From contig CADAJS010000008.1 of the NCBI GenBank assembly GCA_902788315.1, forward strand, positions 87,941 through 151,940: a stretch of 64,000 nucleotides of DNA, in the 5' to 3' direction. Positions 54,950 through 62,734 of the stretch are shown piece after piece. The DNA comes from an uncultured Bacteroidales bacterium (GTDB taxonomy: Bacteria; Bacteroidota; Bacteroidia; Bacteroidales; Bacteroidaceae). A program made the translations under genes and the position numbers. The notes under the pieces are model-generated. The model had not been told where the DNA came from and did no database searches. It worked only from the letters and a program-made list of their open reading frames with translations. Each line of letters begins with the position of its first letter. Position 1 is the stretch's first letter.

Positions 54950-55132
54950 GAAAGAAGTCTTATAGATATCATTGCTGAAGCATTCAAGTATGGTCTTGAC
55001 CCATCCGACGAAAAGCAACGCAGGATGGCTACCGCTTATCTGTTAGAGAAAGTGTCGCGGACGAGTATTAAGGCTTTCGTTTCGGTCTATATCACATGTC
55101 ACCAGTGTGATGAACTGGGGCGGTTCCTTTAG
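54950..55132 (+). pseudogene. Gene remnant of unknown family
   Basis: An open stretch without a start reads AEAFKYGLDPSDEKQRRMAT then AYLLEKVSRTSIKAFVS to a TAG at 55132. It contains the third partial copy of the DUF2795-end repeat (55059-55076). Origin not recognised. Confidence 0.3.
55059..55076 (+). repeat. Partial copy 3 of the DUF2795-end repeat
   Basis: GGACGAGTATTAAGGCTT matches GGATGAGTATTAAGGCTT of copies 1 and 2 at 17 of 18 bases. The terminator part is missing. Confidence 0.55.
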
Positions 55133-55321
55133 GCCGGCACGGACTTCGTGCGCCGGGACTGGTGGATGTGGATAAGGCTCGTCCTGAGGGTTCGTAGCCT
55201 GCATGTACCGATGTTGCGGGACAGCAGGCTTTGCGAGAGGTCTCTTTCAGGAGTCGCTTTCGCAGACATTAAAAAAAGCTAAATCTTGCGGGAAAAGTGA
55301 AATGGTCAGGGCGGAATTTAT
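55133..55321. other. Structured gap upstream of yqeY-like gene
   Basis: No gene. Two stem-loops: CCGGCACG/CGTGCGCCGG near 55134-55158 and AGCCTGC/GCAGGCT near 55196-55230. Could be debris or a small RNA; nothing decides. Confidence 0.3.
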
Positions 55322-55329
55322 TATCTTTG
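55322..55329 (+). promoter_or_regulatory. -7 box of yqeY-like gene
   Basis: TATCTTTG, 51 bp before the ATG at 55381. Confidence 0.5.
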
Positions 55330-55380
55330 CACTGCAAAAGCAAAGTCTATCAAGACATCAGTATTTTAAAACATCATATT

Positions 55381-55830
55381 ATGACACTCTTTGATCAAAT
55401 TAGTGAGGACATCAAGGCCGCGATGAAGGCCCGCGACAAGGTGCGTCTGGAGACGCTGCGCAACATCAAGAAGGTATTCCTTGAGGTAAAGACGGCTCCC
55501 GGAGCCAACGACACACTGGAGGATGCCGATGCGTTGAAGATTATCACCAAACTGGCCAAGCAGGGCAAGGAGACCGCCGCTACCTACACACAGGCGGGAC
55601 GTCAGGACCTGGCTGATGCCGAGTTGGCACAGGTGGAGGTCCTGGAGAGCTACCTGCCCAAACAGCTTTCTGCCGAGGAGATTGAGGCAGAGGTGAAGAA
55701 GATAATTGCCGAGGTGGGAGCCACCAGCATGAAGGAGATGGGCCGTGTGATGGGCACAGCCAGCAAGCTGCTGGCAGGCAAGGCCGATGGTCGCGTAATC
55801 TCCGAGATCGTGAAGAAACTCCTGGCATAG
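55381..55830 (+). CDS. GatB/YqeY domain protein
   Basis: 149 residues (MTLFDQISEDIKAAMKARDK, RLETLRNIKKVFLEVKTAPG; EVLESYLPKQLSAEEIEAEV; MKEMGRVMGTASKLLAGKAD). The family shares the tRNA-binding helical tail of the GatB amidotransferase subunit; as a stand-alone protein its role is uncertain. Start at 55381 fits the family N-terminus; an upstream ATG at 55297 lies before the promoter box. Confidence 0.92.
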   Translation: MTLFDQISEDIKAAMKARDKVRLETLRNIKKVFLEVKTAPGANDTLEDADALKIITKLAKQGKETAATYTQAGRQDLADAELAQVEVLESYLPKQLSAEEIEAEVKKIIAEVGATSMKEMGRVMGTASKLLAGKADGRVISEIVKKLLA

Positions 55831-55872
55831 GGGCTGCTGTCTCCTGTCGCCAGAATGCAATACCGAAATAGT

Positions 55873-55953
55873 GTTTAACCCGAATCGATCAATAGCGTTA
55901 TGATGATAATCCCGTTTAGCGCATAACAGTCTATCGACCGATTCGGGTTTAAC
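55873..55953. repeat. Long inverted repeat between two genes
   Basis: Perfect 15-bp arms GTTTAACCCGAATCG (55873-55887) and CGATTCGGGTTTAAC (55939-55953), with imperfect pairing continuing inward. Parts of it (GACCGATTCGGG; ATAGACTGTTATGCGCTAA) also occur near 9447 and 9731. It may terminate the yqeY-like transcript. Confidence 0.6.
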
Positions 55954-55979
55954 CCGATCGGGTTTATCCTTGGCACGAG

Positions 55980-56735
55980 ATGAAGAAATACGTATTACTC
56001 CTCCTCCTTGCTTGGCCCGTCCTCTATGCCGGCGCTCAGGAGACGACCCCCTTCACGGCCGACCGTCCCGGGGCCACCACCGGTGTGGACGTGATGCCGA
56101 AGGGGCGCGTGCAGTGGGAGACGGGCGTGGCATGGGAACACTCCAAGCTCGAAGGCCCCGCTGCCACCACCTGGACGCTGAACACCTCGCTGCTGCGCTG
56201 GGGCTTTTCCGATACTGCCGAGCTCCGCCTGCAGGGCGATTGGTTGCAGACATCGGCCGCCGGTGATCACTTCTCTGGTCTTGCCAATGTGGCCGTCGGC
56301 ACGAAGGTCAGGCTCTTCGAGGGTTGGAAGGCAGTGCCTGCCATTTCCCTGCAGGGCCACGTGCTGGTGCCTGGCGGCAGCGAGGCGCATTATCTGCCAG
56401 CCCACTGGGGCGGACAGCTGGGGCTGCTCTTCCAGAACGAACTCACATCGTGGCTCTCGCTGGGCTATGAGGGCGATCTCGTCTGGAGCGACACCTCCCG
56501 CCCGACGGCTTTCTTCGGTCTCTGTCTCGGATTCGCACTCTCCTCCCGCCTCTCATTGGCAGTCGAGGAATATAATTACAACACCTCTGACGGCACCGAC
56601 TGCTGGTCGGAGGTTGCTCTCAGCTACCAGCTTACGCCGCGCCTCCAGCTGGATCTCGGCACGGACATCAGCCTCAGCCATTTCCTGGATTATCACAATG
56701 TGATGGCGGGAGTGGCATGGCAGCTCACGAAGTGA
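55980..56735 (+). CDS. Outer-membrane protein of the phenol MetA degradation/transporter type
   Basis: 251 residues with signal peptide MKKYVLLLLLAWPVLYAGA then QE. Mature start TTPFTADRPGATTGVDVMPK is the typical D-R-P-G...G start of the Phenol_MetA_deg-like barrel family of Bacteroidota, followed by alternating strands (WEHSKLEG, ISLQGHVLVPGG, LAVEEYNYNTSDGTDCW). Probably an outer-membrane channel of unknown solute. Stands alone. Confidence 0.75.
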   Translation: MKKYVLLLLLAWPVLYAGAQETTPFTADRPGATTGVDVMPKGRVQWETGVAWEHSKLEGPAATTWTLNTSLLRWGFSDTAELRLQGDWLQTSAAGDHFSGLANVAVGTKVRLFEGWKAVPAISLQGHVLVPGGSEAHYLPAHWGGQLGLLFQNELTSWLSLGYEGDLVWSDTSRPTAFFGLCLGFALSSRLSLAVEEYNYNTSDGTDCWSEVALSYQLTPRLQLDLGTDISLSHFLDYHNVMAGVAWQLTK

Positions 56736-56832
56736 CTCCCCCCGTCGGTCCGTGCGTGAAAGCCCTGGGTAGGCGACCAACCTAGCACTTACTACTATAC
56801 ACTCACCACTTCCTACACTGACTTTACACTAT

Positions 56833-56962
56833 ACGCTCGGCTCTGCCGCTTCGCCTTTAGTGCAAAGAACTTTAATAGTAATCCGTGTAATCTGTGTTAT
56901 CTGTGCGACAAAAAAAATAAAGAAAAACCTCTCCATCATACTCGGAATGCAAAAAAAAGTCG
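56833..56962. repeat. Dispersed repeat plus shared promoter-upstream block, copy a
   Basis: CGCTCGGCTCTGCCGC copy, then a stretch with TCTGTG triplets (AATCTGTGTTATCTGTGCGAC), then AATAAAGAAAAACCTC and GGAATGCAAAAAAAAGTCG. The last part is nearly identical to 62318-62401, where it also precedes a small cassette. Confidence 0.75.
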
Positions 56963-56970
56963 TACTTTTG
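56963..56970 (+). promoter_or_regulatory. -7 box of small cassette 1
   Basis: TACTTTTG followed by CAGCAG, 9 bp before the ATG; the same box and context precede the cassette at 62435. Confidence 0.6.
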
Positions 56971-56979
56971 CAGCAGAAT

Positions 56980-57279
56980 ATGAAAGGTCGCGACAATATA
57001 TCACCCATTGGGCATGAGGCCATCCTTAGTAATGCGGGGAATTTCACCGCATTCAGTTTCGGAGGGTACAATATCCGTTTCCGGGCTCCATACAGCTTGG
57101 AGAGGTATATTGATGTAGTGAAGTGGGAAGACGGTTATCTGGTGGTTCTGGCTAAGTATCGTCACAATGCTCGGCCGGAGGAGGAATACATCGACTTGAA
57201 GCCTATTCTCGAAGGACTGTATATTGACCCGGCTACCTTTCTCAAACCAATCAAAAGCGTACGTATTGCTTATGCCTGA
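56980..57279 (+). CDS. Small DUF2442-like protein
   Basis: 99 residues from the ATG at 56980, chosen by the promoter box just upstream. The C-terminal half (LERYIDVVKWEDGYLVVLAK, then EEYIDLKPILEGLYIDPATF, SVRIAYA) follows the DUF2442 pattern (v...dy.L.v.f.dGe...dl.pll...f..l.dp..F..v.v). DUF2442 proteins are usually paired with DUF4160 proteins, as here, in toxin-antitoxin-like modules. Overlaps the next gene by 8 bp. Confidence 0.6.
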   Translation: MKGRDNISPIGHEAILSNAGNFTAFSFGGYNIRFRAPYSLERYIDVVKWEDGYLVVLAKYRHNARPEEEYIDLKPILEGLYIDPATFLKPIKSVRIAYA

Positions 57280-57493
57280 CATCAAAACCATAGCTGACAA
57301 AGCCGACATCATCGTCAATGGATATGCCTTTACTCGTGATGGTGATAGATTCCATGTGCTTAATCTTAACTGTCCTGACAAGGCTGTGGTTTTCAGTTCT
57401 GATGGTGAAGTTCTCGAGACCACTATGGATGACATTGAGCTTTCCATCGCAAGCCGCTATCTACAGCAGAACCAGAAATATATGGAGGACTGA
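57272..57493 (+). CDS. Small protein between DUF2442-like and DUF4160-like genes
   Basis: 73 residues (MPDIKTIADKADIIVNGYAF, RFHVLNLNCPDKAVVFSSDG, DDIELSIASRYLQQNQKYMED). The 8-bp overlap before it and the 3-bp gap after it mark one cassette. Not recognised beyond that; a likely regulatory or antitoxin-type component. Confidence 0.65.
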   Translation: MPDIKTIADKADIIVNGYAFTRDGDRFHVLNLNCPDKAVVFSSDGEVLETTMDDIELSIASRYLQQNQKYMED

Positions 57494-57496
57494 ACG

Positions 57497-57775
57497 ATGC
57501 CGAAATACTACGATTTCAAAGTGGCTGGCTATTACCTGTATTTTACCTCCTTCTGCGTAGTGGAGTGTATGCATGTTCACGCCAGCGACCGTAAGCTGAC
57601 CGAGGCAGGTTCTGCCAAGTTCTTTGTCAAGAGCAACGGTGATTCGGTACTCCAGAATAGAGGAATCCTTACTGACCGTGATATCAGCAAGATTTCCGAA
57701 TTTATAAAGGATCATTATCAGGAAATGTATCTTCGCTGGTCGCAATATAGTGACAAGGGCTACTATGATAGGTAA
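57497..57775 (+). CDS. DUF4160-like protein
   Basis: 92 residues. GYYLYFTSFCVVECMHVHAS, then GSAKFFVKSNGDSVLQNRGI, and a helical end RDISKISEFIKDHYQEMYLRW. The H-x-H-A and G-S-A-K-F pattern is the DUF4160 signature. Commonly found next to DUF2442. Third gene of the cassette. Confidence 0.7.
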   Translation: MPKYYDFKVAGYYLYFTSFCVVECMHVHASDRKLTEAGSAKFFVKSNGDSVLQNRGILTDRDISKISEFIKDHYQEMYLRWSQYSDKGYYDR

Positions 57776-57819
57776 TCCCGGTATCTGAGTTCGCCGAAGC
57801 TCACAGCCAGTCGCTCCAC

Positions 57820-57990
57820 TTCCTACACTGACTATAAACTTTAAACTATACACTATACACTTTAAACAATACACTGCGCTCGGAGAGCGCCACTGACTAT
57901 ACACTATACGCTCGGCTCTGCCGCTTTGCCTTTAGTGCAAAGAATTTTAATAGTAATCCGTGCCATCTGTGCAATCTGTGTGACTTTAAT
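57820..57990. repeat. Dispersed intergenic repeats (ACTATACAC and CGCTCGG families)
   Basis: Runs of ACTATAAACTTTAAACTATAC, GCGCTCGGAGAGCGC hairpin (near 57881), a CGCTCGGCTCTGCCGC copy, and the TCTGTG block. No gene. Confidence 0.75.
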
Positions 57991-58063
57991 AGTAAGCGGT
58001 CATTTTAGACCGTATTGCGTTGCTAATATAAAATGATTAAATTGCAGAAATACGGCATAATTC

Positions 58064-58094
58064 TTGCAGATATGTAATAGAATGCTTATTTTTG
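58064..58094 (+). promoter_or_regulatory. Promoter of small cassette 2
   Basis: TTG (58064-58066), exactly 20 bp, TATTTTTG (58087-58094). Confidence 0.7.
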
Positions 58095-58127
58095 CAACCG
58101 ATAAGTTAAAATGGGAGAAAAAGAGTG

Positions 58128-58283
58128 ATGGCTAATACAGAATATATCACAATAAAGAATGCATCGCGCAAAGTCTTGAATCGCATGCGTCAAATAGGTA
58201 TTGACAAAGCTCAGCGTCTCCATGAAGTTCAGGAACGTTGGGATGCAGGCGAGTACCGTAACACGGAAATCGTTCGGCTCTGA
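58128..58283 (+). CDS. Very small protein, antitoxin-like position
   Basis: 51 residues (MANTEYITIKNASRKVLNRM, RQIGIDKAQRLHEVQERWDA, then a short basic end). Found 33 bp after a full promoter and 2 bp before the next gene. Helical and charged. No family recognised; size and position suggest an antitoxin or small regulator. Confidence 0.55.
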   Translation: MANTEYITIKNASRKVLNRMRQIGIDKAQRLHEVQERWDAGEYRNTEIVRL

Positions 58284-58285
58284 GA

Positions 58286-58777
58286 ATGGAAGACTTCGTT
58301 CGGATTTTCCAATCATCGACTGGTGACCTATATCACATCACGTTGTCGGAAAACTGTAGTATTCTTTCGTCGGAACTAATTGATGCGTTGAAGGAGGTGA
58401 GTATCGTTGGTATTGAGCTCCGAAGATTGGCAGGTCGTAATGTGACAGGTCAGGAAGTCTTATCCGCGATAGAAAGTACAATAGCAGATTATTTTTTGAG
58501 TCACGAGGATTCCATTATCTGTTATTATTGCGATTTCATTAATCCTATTCCTCGCACAAAAAAGAACTCCATGCCGCCGCAACAATATCGTAGCCAGTTG
58601 TTCGACAGGATGTTCCAGCGGTACACAAAGTTGCATGGCATAACTGATGTTCGACTTTCTGTAGTCGAAGTCAATGGTATCAACGAGAAGTACTACTTCC
58701 ACGTTATCTATCGGGAGGGCCACTCTTTGCTTGCCTCCGTGATTGGCCGAGACTTGAAAGAAGGCTTTGACAAGTAA
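58286..58777 (+). CDS. DUF6169-like protein
   Basis: 163 residues. FVRIFQSSTGDLYHITLSEN, then TIADYFLSHEDSIICYYCDF, FDRMFQRYTKLHG, and YYFHVIYREGHSLLASVIG. The layout (two strands, IV.dFF....slly.CD, a short R...F.rwf helix, y...l......) resembles DUF6169 proteins of Bacteroidota, often paired with tiny genes. Family call from memory. Starts 2 bp after the 51-residue gene. Confidence 0.55.
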   Translation: MEDFVRIFQSSTGDLYHITLSENCSILSSELIDALKEVSIVGIELRRLAGRNVTGQEVLSAIESTIADYFLSHEDSIICYYCDFINPIPRTKKNSMPPQQYRSQLFDRMFQRYTKLHGITDVRLSVVEVNGINEKYYFHVIYREGHSLLASVIGRDLKEGFDK

Positions 58778-58867
58778 CGACCACCATTCTGACGAATCAT
58801 AATGATAGCCTTCAAGGAAGAAAGTTACAGGATCGTGAGTACTGCATTCTCAGGTCTATAATTATCT

Positions 58868-59192
58868 TCAAGCCACAGGCTTCACCCTGGGGCTCTTGCT
58901 TCGCTCGGCTCTGCCGCTTTGCCTTTAGTGCGAAGAATCCGGAGCGCTAGCGCTCTTATCCGTGTAATCTGTGCCATCTGTGCGACCTAACACCCTCCGT
59001 TCGTCCAAGTAATCAGCTTGCCACTATACACTATTCAACTGACTATAAACTTTACGCTCGGCTCTGCCGCTTGGCTCGTCCAAGAACTATAAACTATACA
59101 CTTTAAAAGTACACTGCGCTCGGAGAGCGCCACTGACTATAAACTATACACTTTAAACTATACACTTTAAAGTGCACTTTAAACTATGCACT
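58868..59192. repeat. Dispersed intergenic repeat block
   Basis: Two CGCTCGGCTCTGCCGC copies (58904 and 59053), one TCTGTG block, one GCGCTCGGAGAGCGC hairpin and runs of ACTATAAACTATACACTTTA. No gene in 58778-59192. Confidence 0.75.
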
Positions 59193-60554
59193 TTAAAATA
59201 GCCATCTGACCGCCCTCTCTTTCCAGTCCCGGTAGGGCGGGTAGCGCAGGGGGATGTCGGGCCACGTGCCGCGTCGGACGATGGCCTTCCGGTGGCTGAA
59301 GGTCAGGAACGAGTCGTGTCCGTGATAGGCCCCCATGCCCGACTGACCCACACCGCCAAAGGGCAGGTTGTGGGGAACGATGTGCGAGATTACGTCGTTC
59401 ACGCAGCCACCACCGAACTCCAGCCCCGTCATGAACCGCTTCTCCACCGCTTTGTCTGATGTGAACAGATACAGTGCCAGGGGGTGGGGACGTGCCTGAA
59501 TGAAACGGAATGCCTCCTCGTCGTCCCGGACTGAGAGGACGGGCAGCAGCGGACCGAATATCTCCTCCTGCATCACGGCATCCGTGGGCACTACGCCTGT
59601 CAGGATGGTGGGGGCGATGCGCAGGCGCTCGGGCTGCGTCTCTCCTCCGGCCGCCACCTTTGCCTTGTCCATCAGCAGGCAGAGGCGGTCGAAGTGCCGG
59701 CGGTTGATAATCTTCCCGTAGTCGGGATTGTCCAGCGGCCTCGGACCGTACATCGCCGTGAGCTCCTCCCTGAGCATGCGGACAAACGGCTCGTGTACCG
59801 ACTGCTCACACAGCACGTAGTCCGGGGCGATGCACGTCTGTCCGGCATTGAGAAACTTCCCGAACACGATGCGCCGGGCTGCCGTTCGCAGATTGGCACT
59901 CCTCGTGACCACGACCGGCGACTTCCCTCCCAGCTCCAGTGTGACGGGTGTCAGGTGCCGGGCTGCCTTCTCCATCACGATACGCCCCACGGCCGGGCTG
60001 CCCGTGTAAAAGATATAGTCAAAGTCCTGGTCGAGCAGGGCCTGGCTTTCCTCCACACCCCCGTTGACGATGGCCACGTATTCCCGGGGGAAGGTCTCCT
60101 CCATCATCCGAGTGACGGCGGCGGCCGTGGCTGGAGCCAGCTCCGAGGGCTTCAGCACACAGCAGTTGCCTGCTGCCAGCGCACCTATCAGCGGGGAGAT
60201 CAGGAGCAGGAAGGGATAGTTCCATGGCGCGATGATGAGCACCACGCCGTATGGCTCGCATGTCACCTTGCTGCGGGCCGGGAAGTTGGTCAGCGGGCTG
60301 GCCTTCCGTTGCGGACGCATCCAGCGCTTCAGGTGGCGCTTCACGTATCTTATCTCGCTCAGTGCCAGCCCTATCTCCGTCATGTAGGCCTCGGTGGCCG
60401 ACTTCCCCAGGTCTTCCTTCAATGCCTCCAGCAGCGCCTGCTCGTGCTGCTTGATGCCCCGTCGGAGGCTGTCGAGCGCCTCTCGTCGGGCTGATGCGGG
60501 CCGTGTCGCCCCCGTCTGAAAATGCTCACGCTGTATTTGTAATATCTTTTCCAT
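59193..60554 (-). CDS. Aldehyde dehydrogenase, class 3-like
   Basis: 453 residues, shorter than the usual 480-500 residues and in line with class 3 ALDHs. APWNYPFLLLISPLIGALAA (cofactor site), TLELGGKSPVVV (catalytic Glu), FLNAGQTCIAPDYVL (catalytic Cys, about 240), EEIFGPLLPVL. NAD(P)-dependent oxidation of aldehydes to acids; substrate unknown. The only minus-strand gene in the right part; a -7 box lies at 60629-60622. Confidence 0.92.
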   Translation of the reverse strand: MEKILQIQREHFQTGATRPASARREALDSLRRGIKQHEQALLEALKEDLGKSATEAYMTEIGLALSEIRYVKRHLKRWMRPQRKASPLTNFPARSKVTCEPYGVVLIIAPWNYPFLLLISPLIGALAAGNCCVLKPSELAPATAAAVTRMMEETFPREYVAIVNGGVEESQALLDQDFDYIFYTGSPAVGRIVMEKAARHLTPVTLELGGKSPVVVTRSANLRTAARRIVFGKFLNAGQTCIAPDYVLCEQSVHEPFVRMLREELTAMYGPRPLDNPDYGKIINRRHFDRLCLLMDKAKVAAGGETQPERLRIAPTILTGVVPTDAVMQEEIFGPLLPVLSVRDDEEAFRFIQARPHPLALYLFTSDKAVEKRFMTGLEFGGGCVNDVISHIVPHNLPFGGVGQSGMGAYHGHDSFLTFSHRKAIVRRGTWPDIPLRYPPYRDWKERAVRWLF

Positions 60555-60621
60555 CGTTCCGGTCTGTCATTTGTGGTCCGGCGAGGCGTTCCCTACGCTC
60601 CGTCGCGCGTCCTTTGCGGGA

Positions 60622-60629
60622 CAAATATA
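60622..60629 (-). promoter_or_regulatory. -7 box of aldehyde dehydrogenase gene
   Basis: Minus strand TATATTTG, 67 bp before the ATG. No clear -33 box. Confidence 0.45.
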
Positions 60630-60778
60630 GATAAAAATCGGGACTCTTCGTTGTGGCCTGCCTAAAAATTTTCGGGTTTACCTCCCGAACTTGCTGTTCT
60701 GACTCCTTGAGCGGGCTCAAAATCAGCCGTGATTGTAAGATTTATGAAAAAAACTTTCACCATATCAAAATAAATGCA

Positions 60779-60786
60779 TATCTTTG
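60779..60786 (+). promoter_or_regulatory. -7 box of upxY transcript
   Basis: TATCTTTG about 480 bp ahead of upxY, giving a long untranslated leader. An apparent frame inside the leader (60883-61227) lacks family resemblance. Confidence 0.5.
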
Positions 60787-61158
60787 CCCACGATTTCTCG
60801 CATGCGTCAGAAACAGCGGAAACGATGGACGTGTCCATGCTCCTCCAATGTCTGATGATAGCCTACGCCGGGCAGAAAGACGATGGCGTCTGATGCGGAT
60901 GGGTGGGTAACGAGACTTCATGACATAGAAAGGCGTTTACTTGACGCTCTGTTCGCGACGAATCGTAATCTCGCAAATTACAAAATTGCAGTCGAGAGCA
61001 TAGCAACGGTAGATGTCCGTGGGATGTGTTTATACGCATCCCCCTTTTCCCAGACGGCTCTTGGTTTGCTGTCCGTGCTCAAGGGGGGCTATATACATAT
61101 CGGCGTGGGCTCTGACGTTGTCTGTTCAACTGCAATAGGCAATGCGAGAGCCTCGATT

Positions 61159-61197
61159 CGTGGAACGGACAACAGTGAAGGTTCCACGTCTTTTTTA
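61159..61197 (+). terminator. Terminator in the upxY leader (attenuator candidate)
   Basis: Arms CGTGGAAC (61159-61166) and GTTCCACG (61181-61188), then TCTTTTTT. Located 69 bp before the upxY ATG. UpxY proteins are known to let polymerase read through leaders of their own polysaccharide operon; this hairpin is the natural target. Confidence 0.75.
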
Positions 61198-61265
61198 TGC
61201 CCCTTTGCCAAGGAGATGGCCCCATAGCAATTCACTCAGAACGCTGACCCTATTTCGGCGCAAGT

Positions 61266-62024
61266 ATGACGATGAATGAAGCGGAGCAATACCGACAGCC
61301 AGTCTGTGCCATTGGGACGGACACTCCGAGCTATGCCCCGATCACATCTCTCAAGGAGGCTCTTTTCGACGGCAATGATGACTCTCTCCATCCCTATGCC
61401 AAGGAAGACGAAGCGGGTGACAGCCTCGTCTGTTGGTTTCCCCTGCGCATCCGGCATTCCAATTTCAAGAAAGCCTTCGCCACACGCGACGCACTGTTCG
61501 ACATGGGTTTCACCACCTATCTCCGCCTGAACTATCATGAGGAGATCAAGAGCGACGAGCTCACCTGGATTGTCGAACCGGCCCTCAGCAACCTCATTTT
61601 CGTACGTTCCAAGAAGAAAATCATCCGCAGCCTGAAGCATCTCTACGCCCCCTTCCTCTCTCTGCAGTTCGTCACCTGTCCCCGCCGCGACAGCTACGGA
61701 CGTTTCCTGAGGAACGATGTCATCACCGTGGGCGACACAGCCATGCAACGTTTCATCGACACCGAGACCCGCGACGACCCGCGCCAGCAGCGAGTCCAGC
61801 TTCGTTACGAGGACTACCTCGCCAAGCCAGGCCGCAAGGTACGCATCATCCGCGGACCCTTTGCCGGCATCTATGGCGAGATCAAGACCATCAAGAGCCA
61901 CCGTGTAGTGGTCGTCAAGCTCCCGGAACTGAAAATCGCCAATGGTATCACCCATGTCTCCAAGTCCGACCTCGTCATCTTGGAGGACGACACGATGCCC
62001 ATCCGCTCTACGAGCGCCATATAA
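61266..62024 (+). CDS. UpxY-type NusG-like transcription antiterminator
   Basis: 252 residues. NGN-like domain (VCWFPLRIRHSNFKKAFATR, VEPALSNLIFVRSKKKIIRS; FVTCPRRDSYGRFLRNDVIT, about 55-165) and a KOW domain (GRKVRIIRGPFAGIYGEIKT, about 190-215). Known UpxY proteins are the first genes of capsule or exopolysaccharide operons in Bacteroides and prevent early termination in the leader. The polysaccharide gene rfbB follows after an inserted toxin-antitoxin-like pair. Confidence 0.8.
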   Translation: MTMNEAEQYRQPVCAIGTDTPSYAPITSLKEALFDGNDDSLHPYAKEDEAGDSLVCWFPLRIRHSNFKKAFATRDALFDMGFTTYLRLNYHEEIKSDELTWIVEPALSNLIFVRSKKKIIRSLKHLYAPFLSLQFVTCPRRDSYGRFLRNDVITVGDTAMQRFIDTETRDDPRQQRVQLRYEDYLAKPGRKVRIIRGPFAGIYGEIKTIKSHRVVVVKLPELKIANGITHVSKSDLVILEDDTMPIRSTSAI

Positions 62025-62401
62025 AGTTTAAAGTTTATAGTGTATAGTTTAAAGTCAGTGGCGCTCTCCGAGCGCAGTGTATTGTTTAAAGTGTAAAGTG
62101 TATAGTGTATAGTCAGTGACGGGCTTTGCCCGAGAGTTTAAAGATTATAGAATTAGGGATTAGAGTCTAAAGTCAGTTTTCAAGTTGATAGTAGGGAGTT
62201 GAAAGATCTTGAATGCAATTTTCTTGAGATTTTGACCGAAAGGCGACCAACCTAGTACTTGCCACTATACACTCACTCCTGACTTTACACTATACACTTT
62301 ACACTATAAACTTTAATAGTAATCCGTGTCTTCTGTGCAATCTGTGCGACAAAAAAATAAAGAAAAACCTCCCCACCATACGCGGAATGCAAAAAAAGTC
62401 G
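62025..62401. repeat. Dispersed repeats and shared promoter-upstream block, copy b
   Basis: Inverted copies of the ACTATACAC runs, GCGCTCTCCGAGCGC hairpin (62063), the TCTGTG block, then AATAAAGAAAAACCTCCCC and GCAAAAAAAGTCG, nearly identical to 56876-56962. No gene. Confidence 0.75.
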
Positions 62402-62409
62402 TACTTTTG
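62402..62409 (+). promoter_or_regulatory. -7 box of toxin-antitoxin-like pair
   Basis: TACTTTTG followed by CAGCAG, 25 bp before the ATG; same box and flanks as at 56963. Confidence 0.6.
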
Positions 62410-62434
62410 CAGCAGATTATAAAAGATTCAGGCT

Positions 62435-62734
62435 ATGTGCATGGTAAACATAAATATTGATGAGGCTGCACTTCGTGACATGCGTCCGGAGCTGAATACT
62501 ACAGCAGCCATTCGTATTTGGGCGCAGGAACTTGTCGACGCCCGTATACGACAGATGCATGCGGAGCAAGGACAGAAAAGTCCTCAGGAAGACTTGTGGC
62601 ATGCCATAGAACAAGATCCGGAACTCACACTAAATCCTTCGGCAATAGTGGCGGATGACGGAGGGGCAGTTGACTTAGAGACTTTTAGGACCGATCTGCA
62701 TAGGATGGTGGAAAAGATTTATGCCGAGCCGTGA
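62435..62734 (+). CDS. Antitoxin-like small protein
   Basis: 99 residues (MCMVNINIDEAALRDMRPEL, then AAIRIWAQELVDARIRQMHA). A ribbon-helix-helix-like N-terminus and an acidic C-terminal half, as in ParD/RelB-type antitoxins. Its stop overlaps the start of the RelE/ParE-like gene. Probably binds that toxin and its own promoter. Confidence 0.65.
   Translation: MCMVNINIDEAALRDMRPELNTTAAIRIWAQELVDARIRQMHAEQGQKSPQEDLWHAIEQDPELTLNPSAIVADDGGAVDLETFRTDLHRMVEKIYAEP

Noticed and set aside
60883..61227. 114-codon frame in the upxY leader
   Set aside because: No family resemblance, and it reads through the leader terminator hairpin; more likely untranslated leader.
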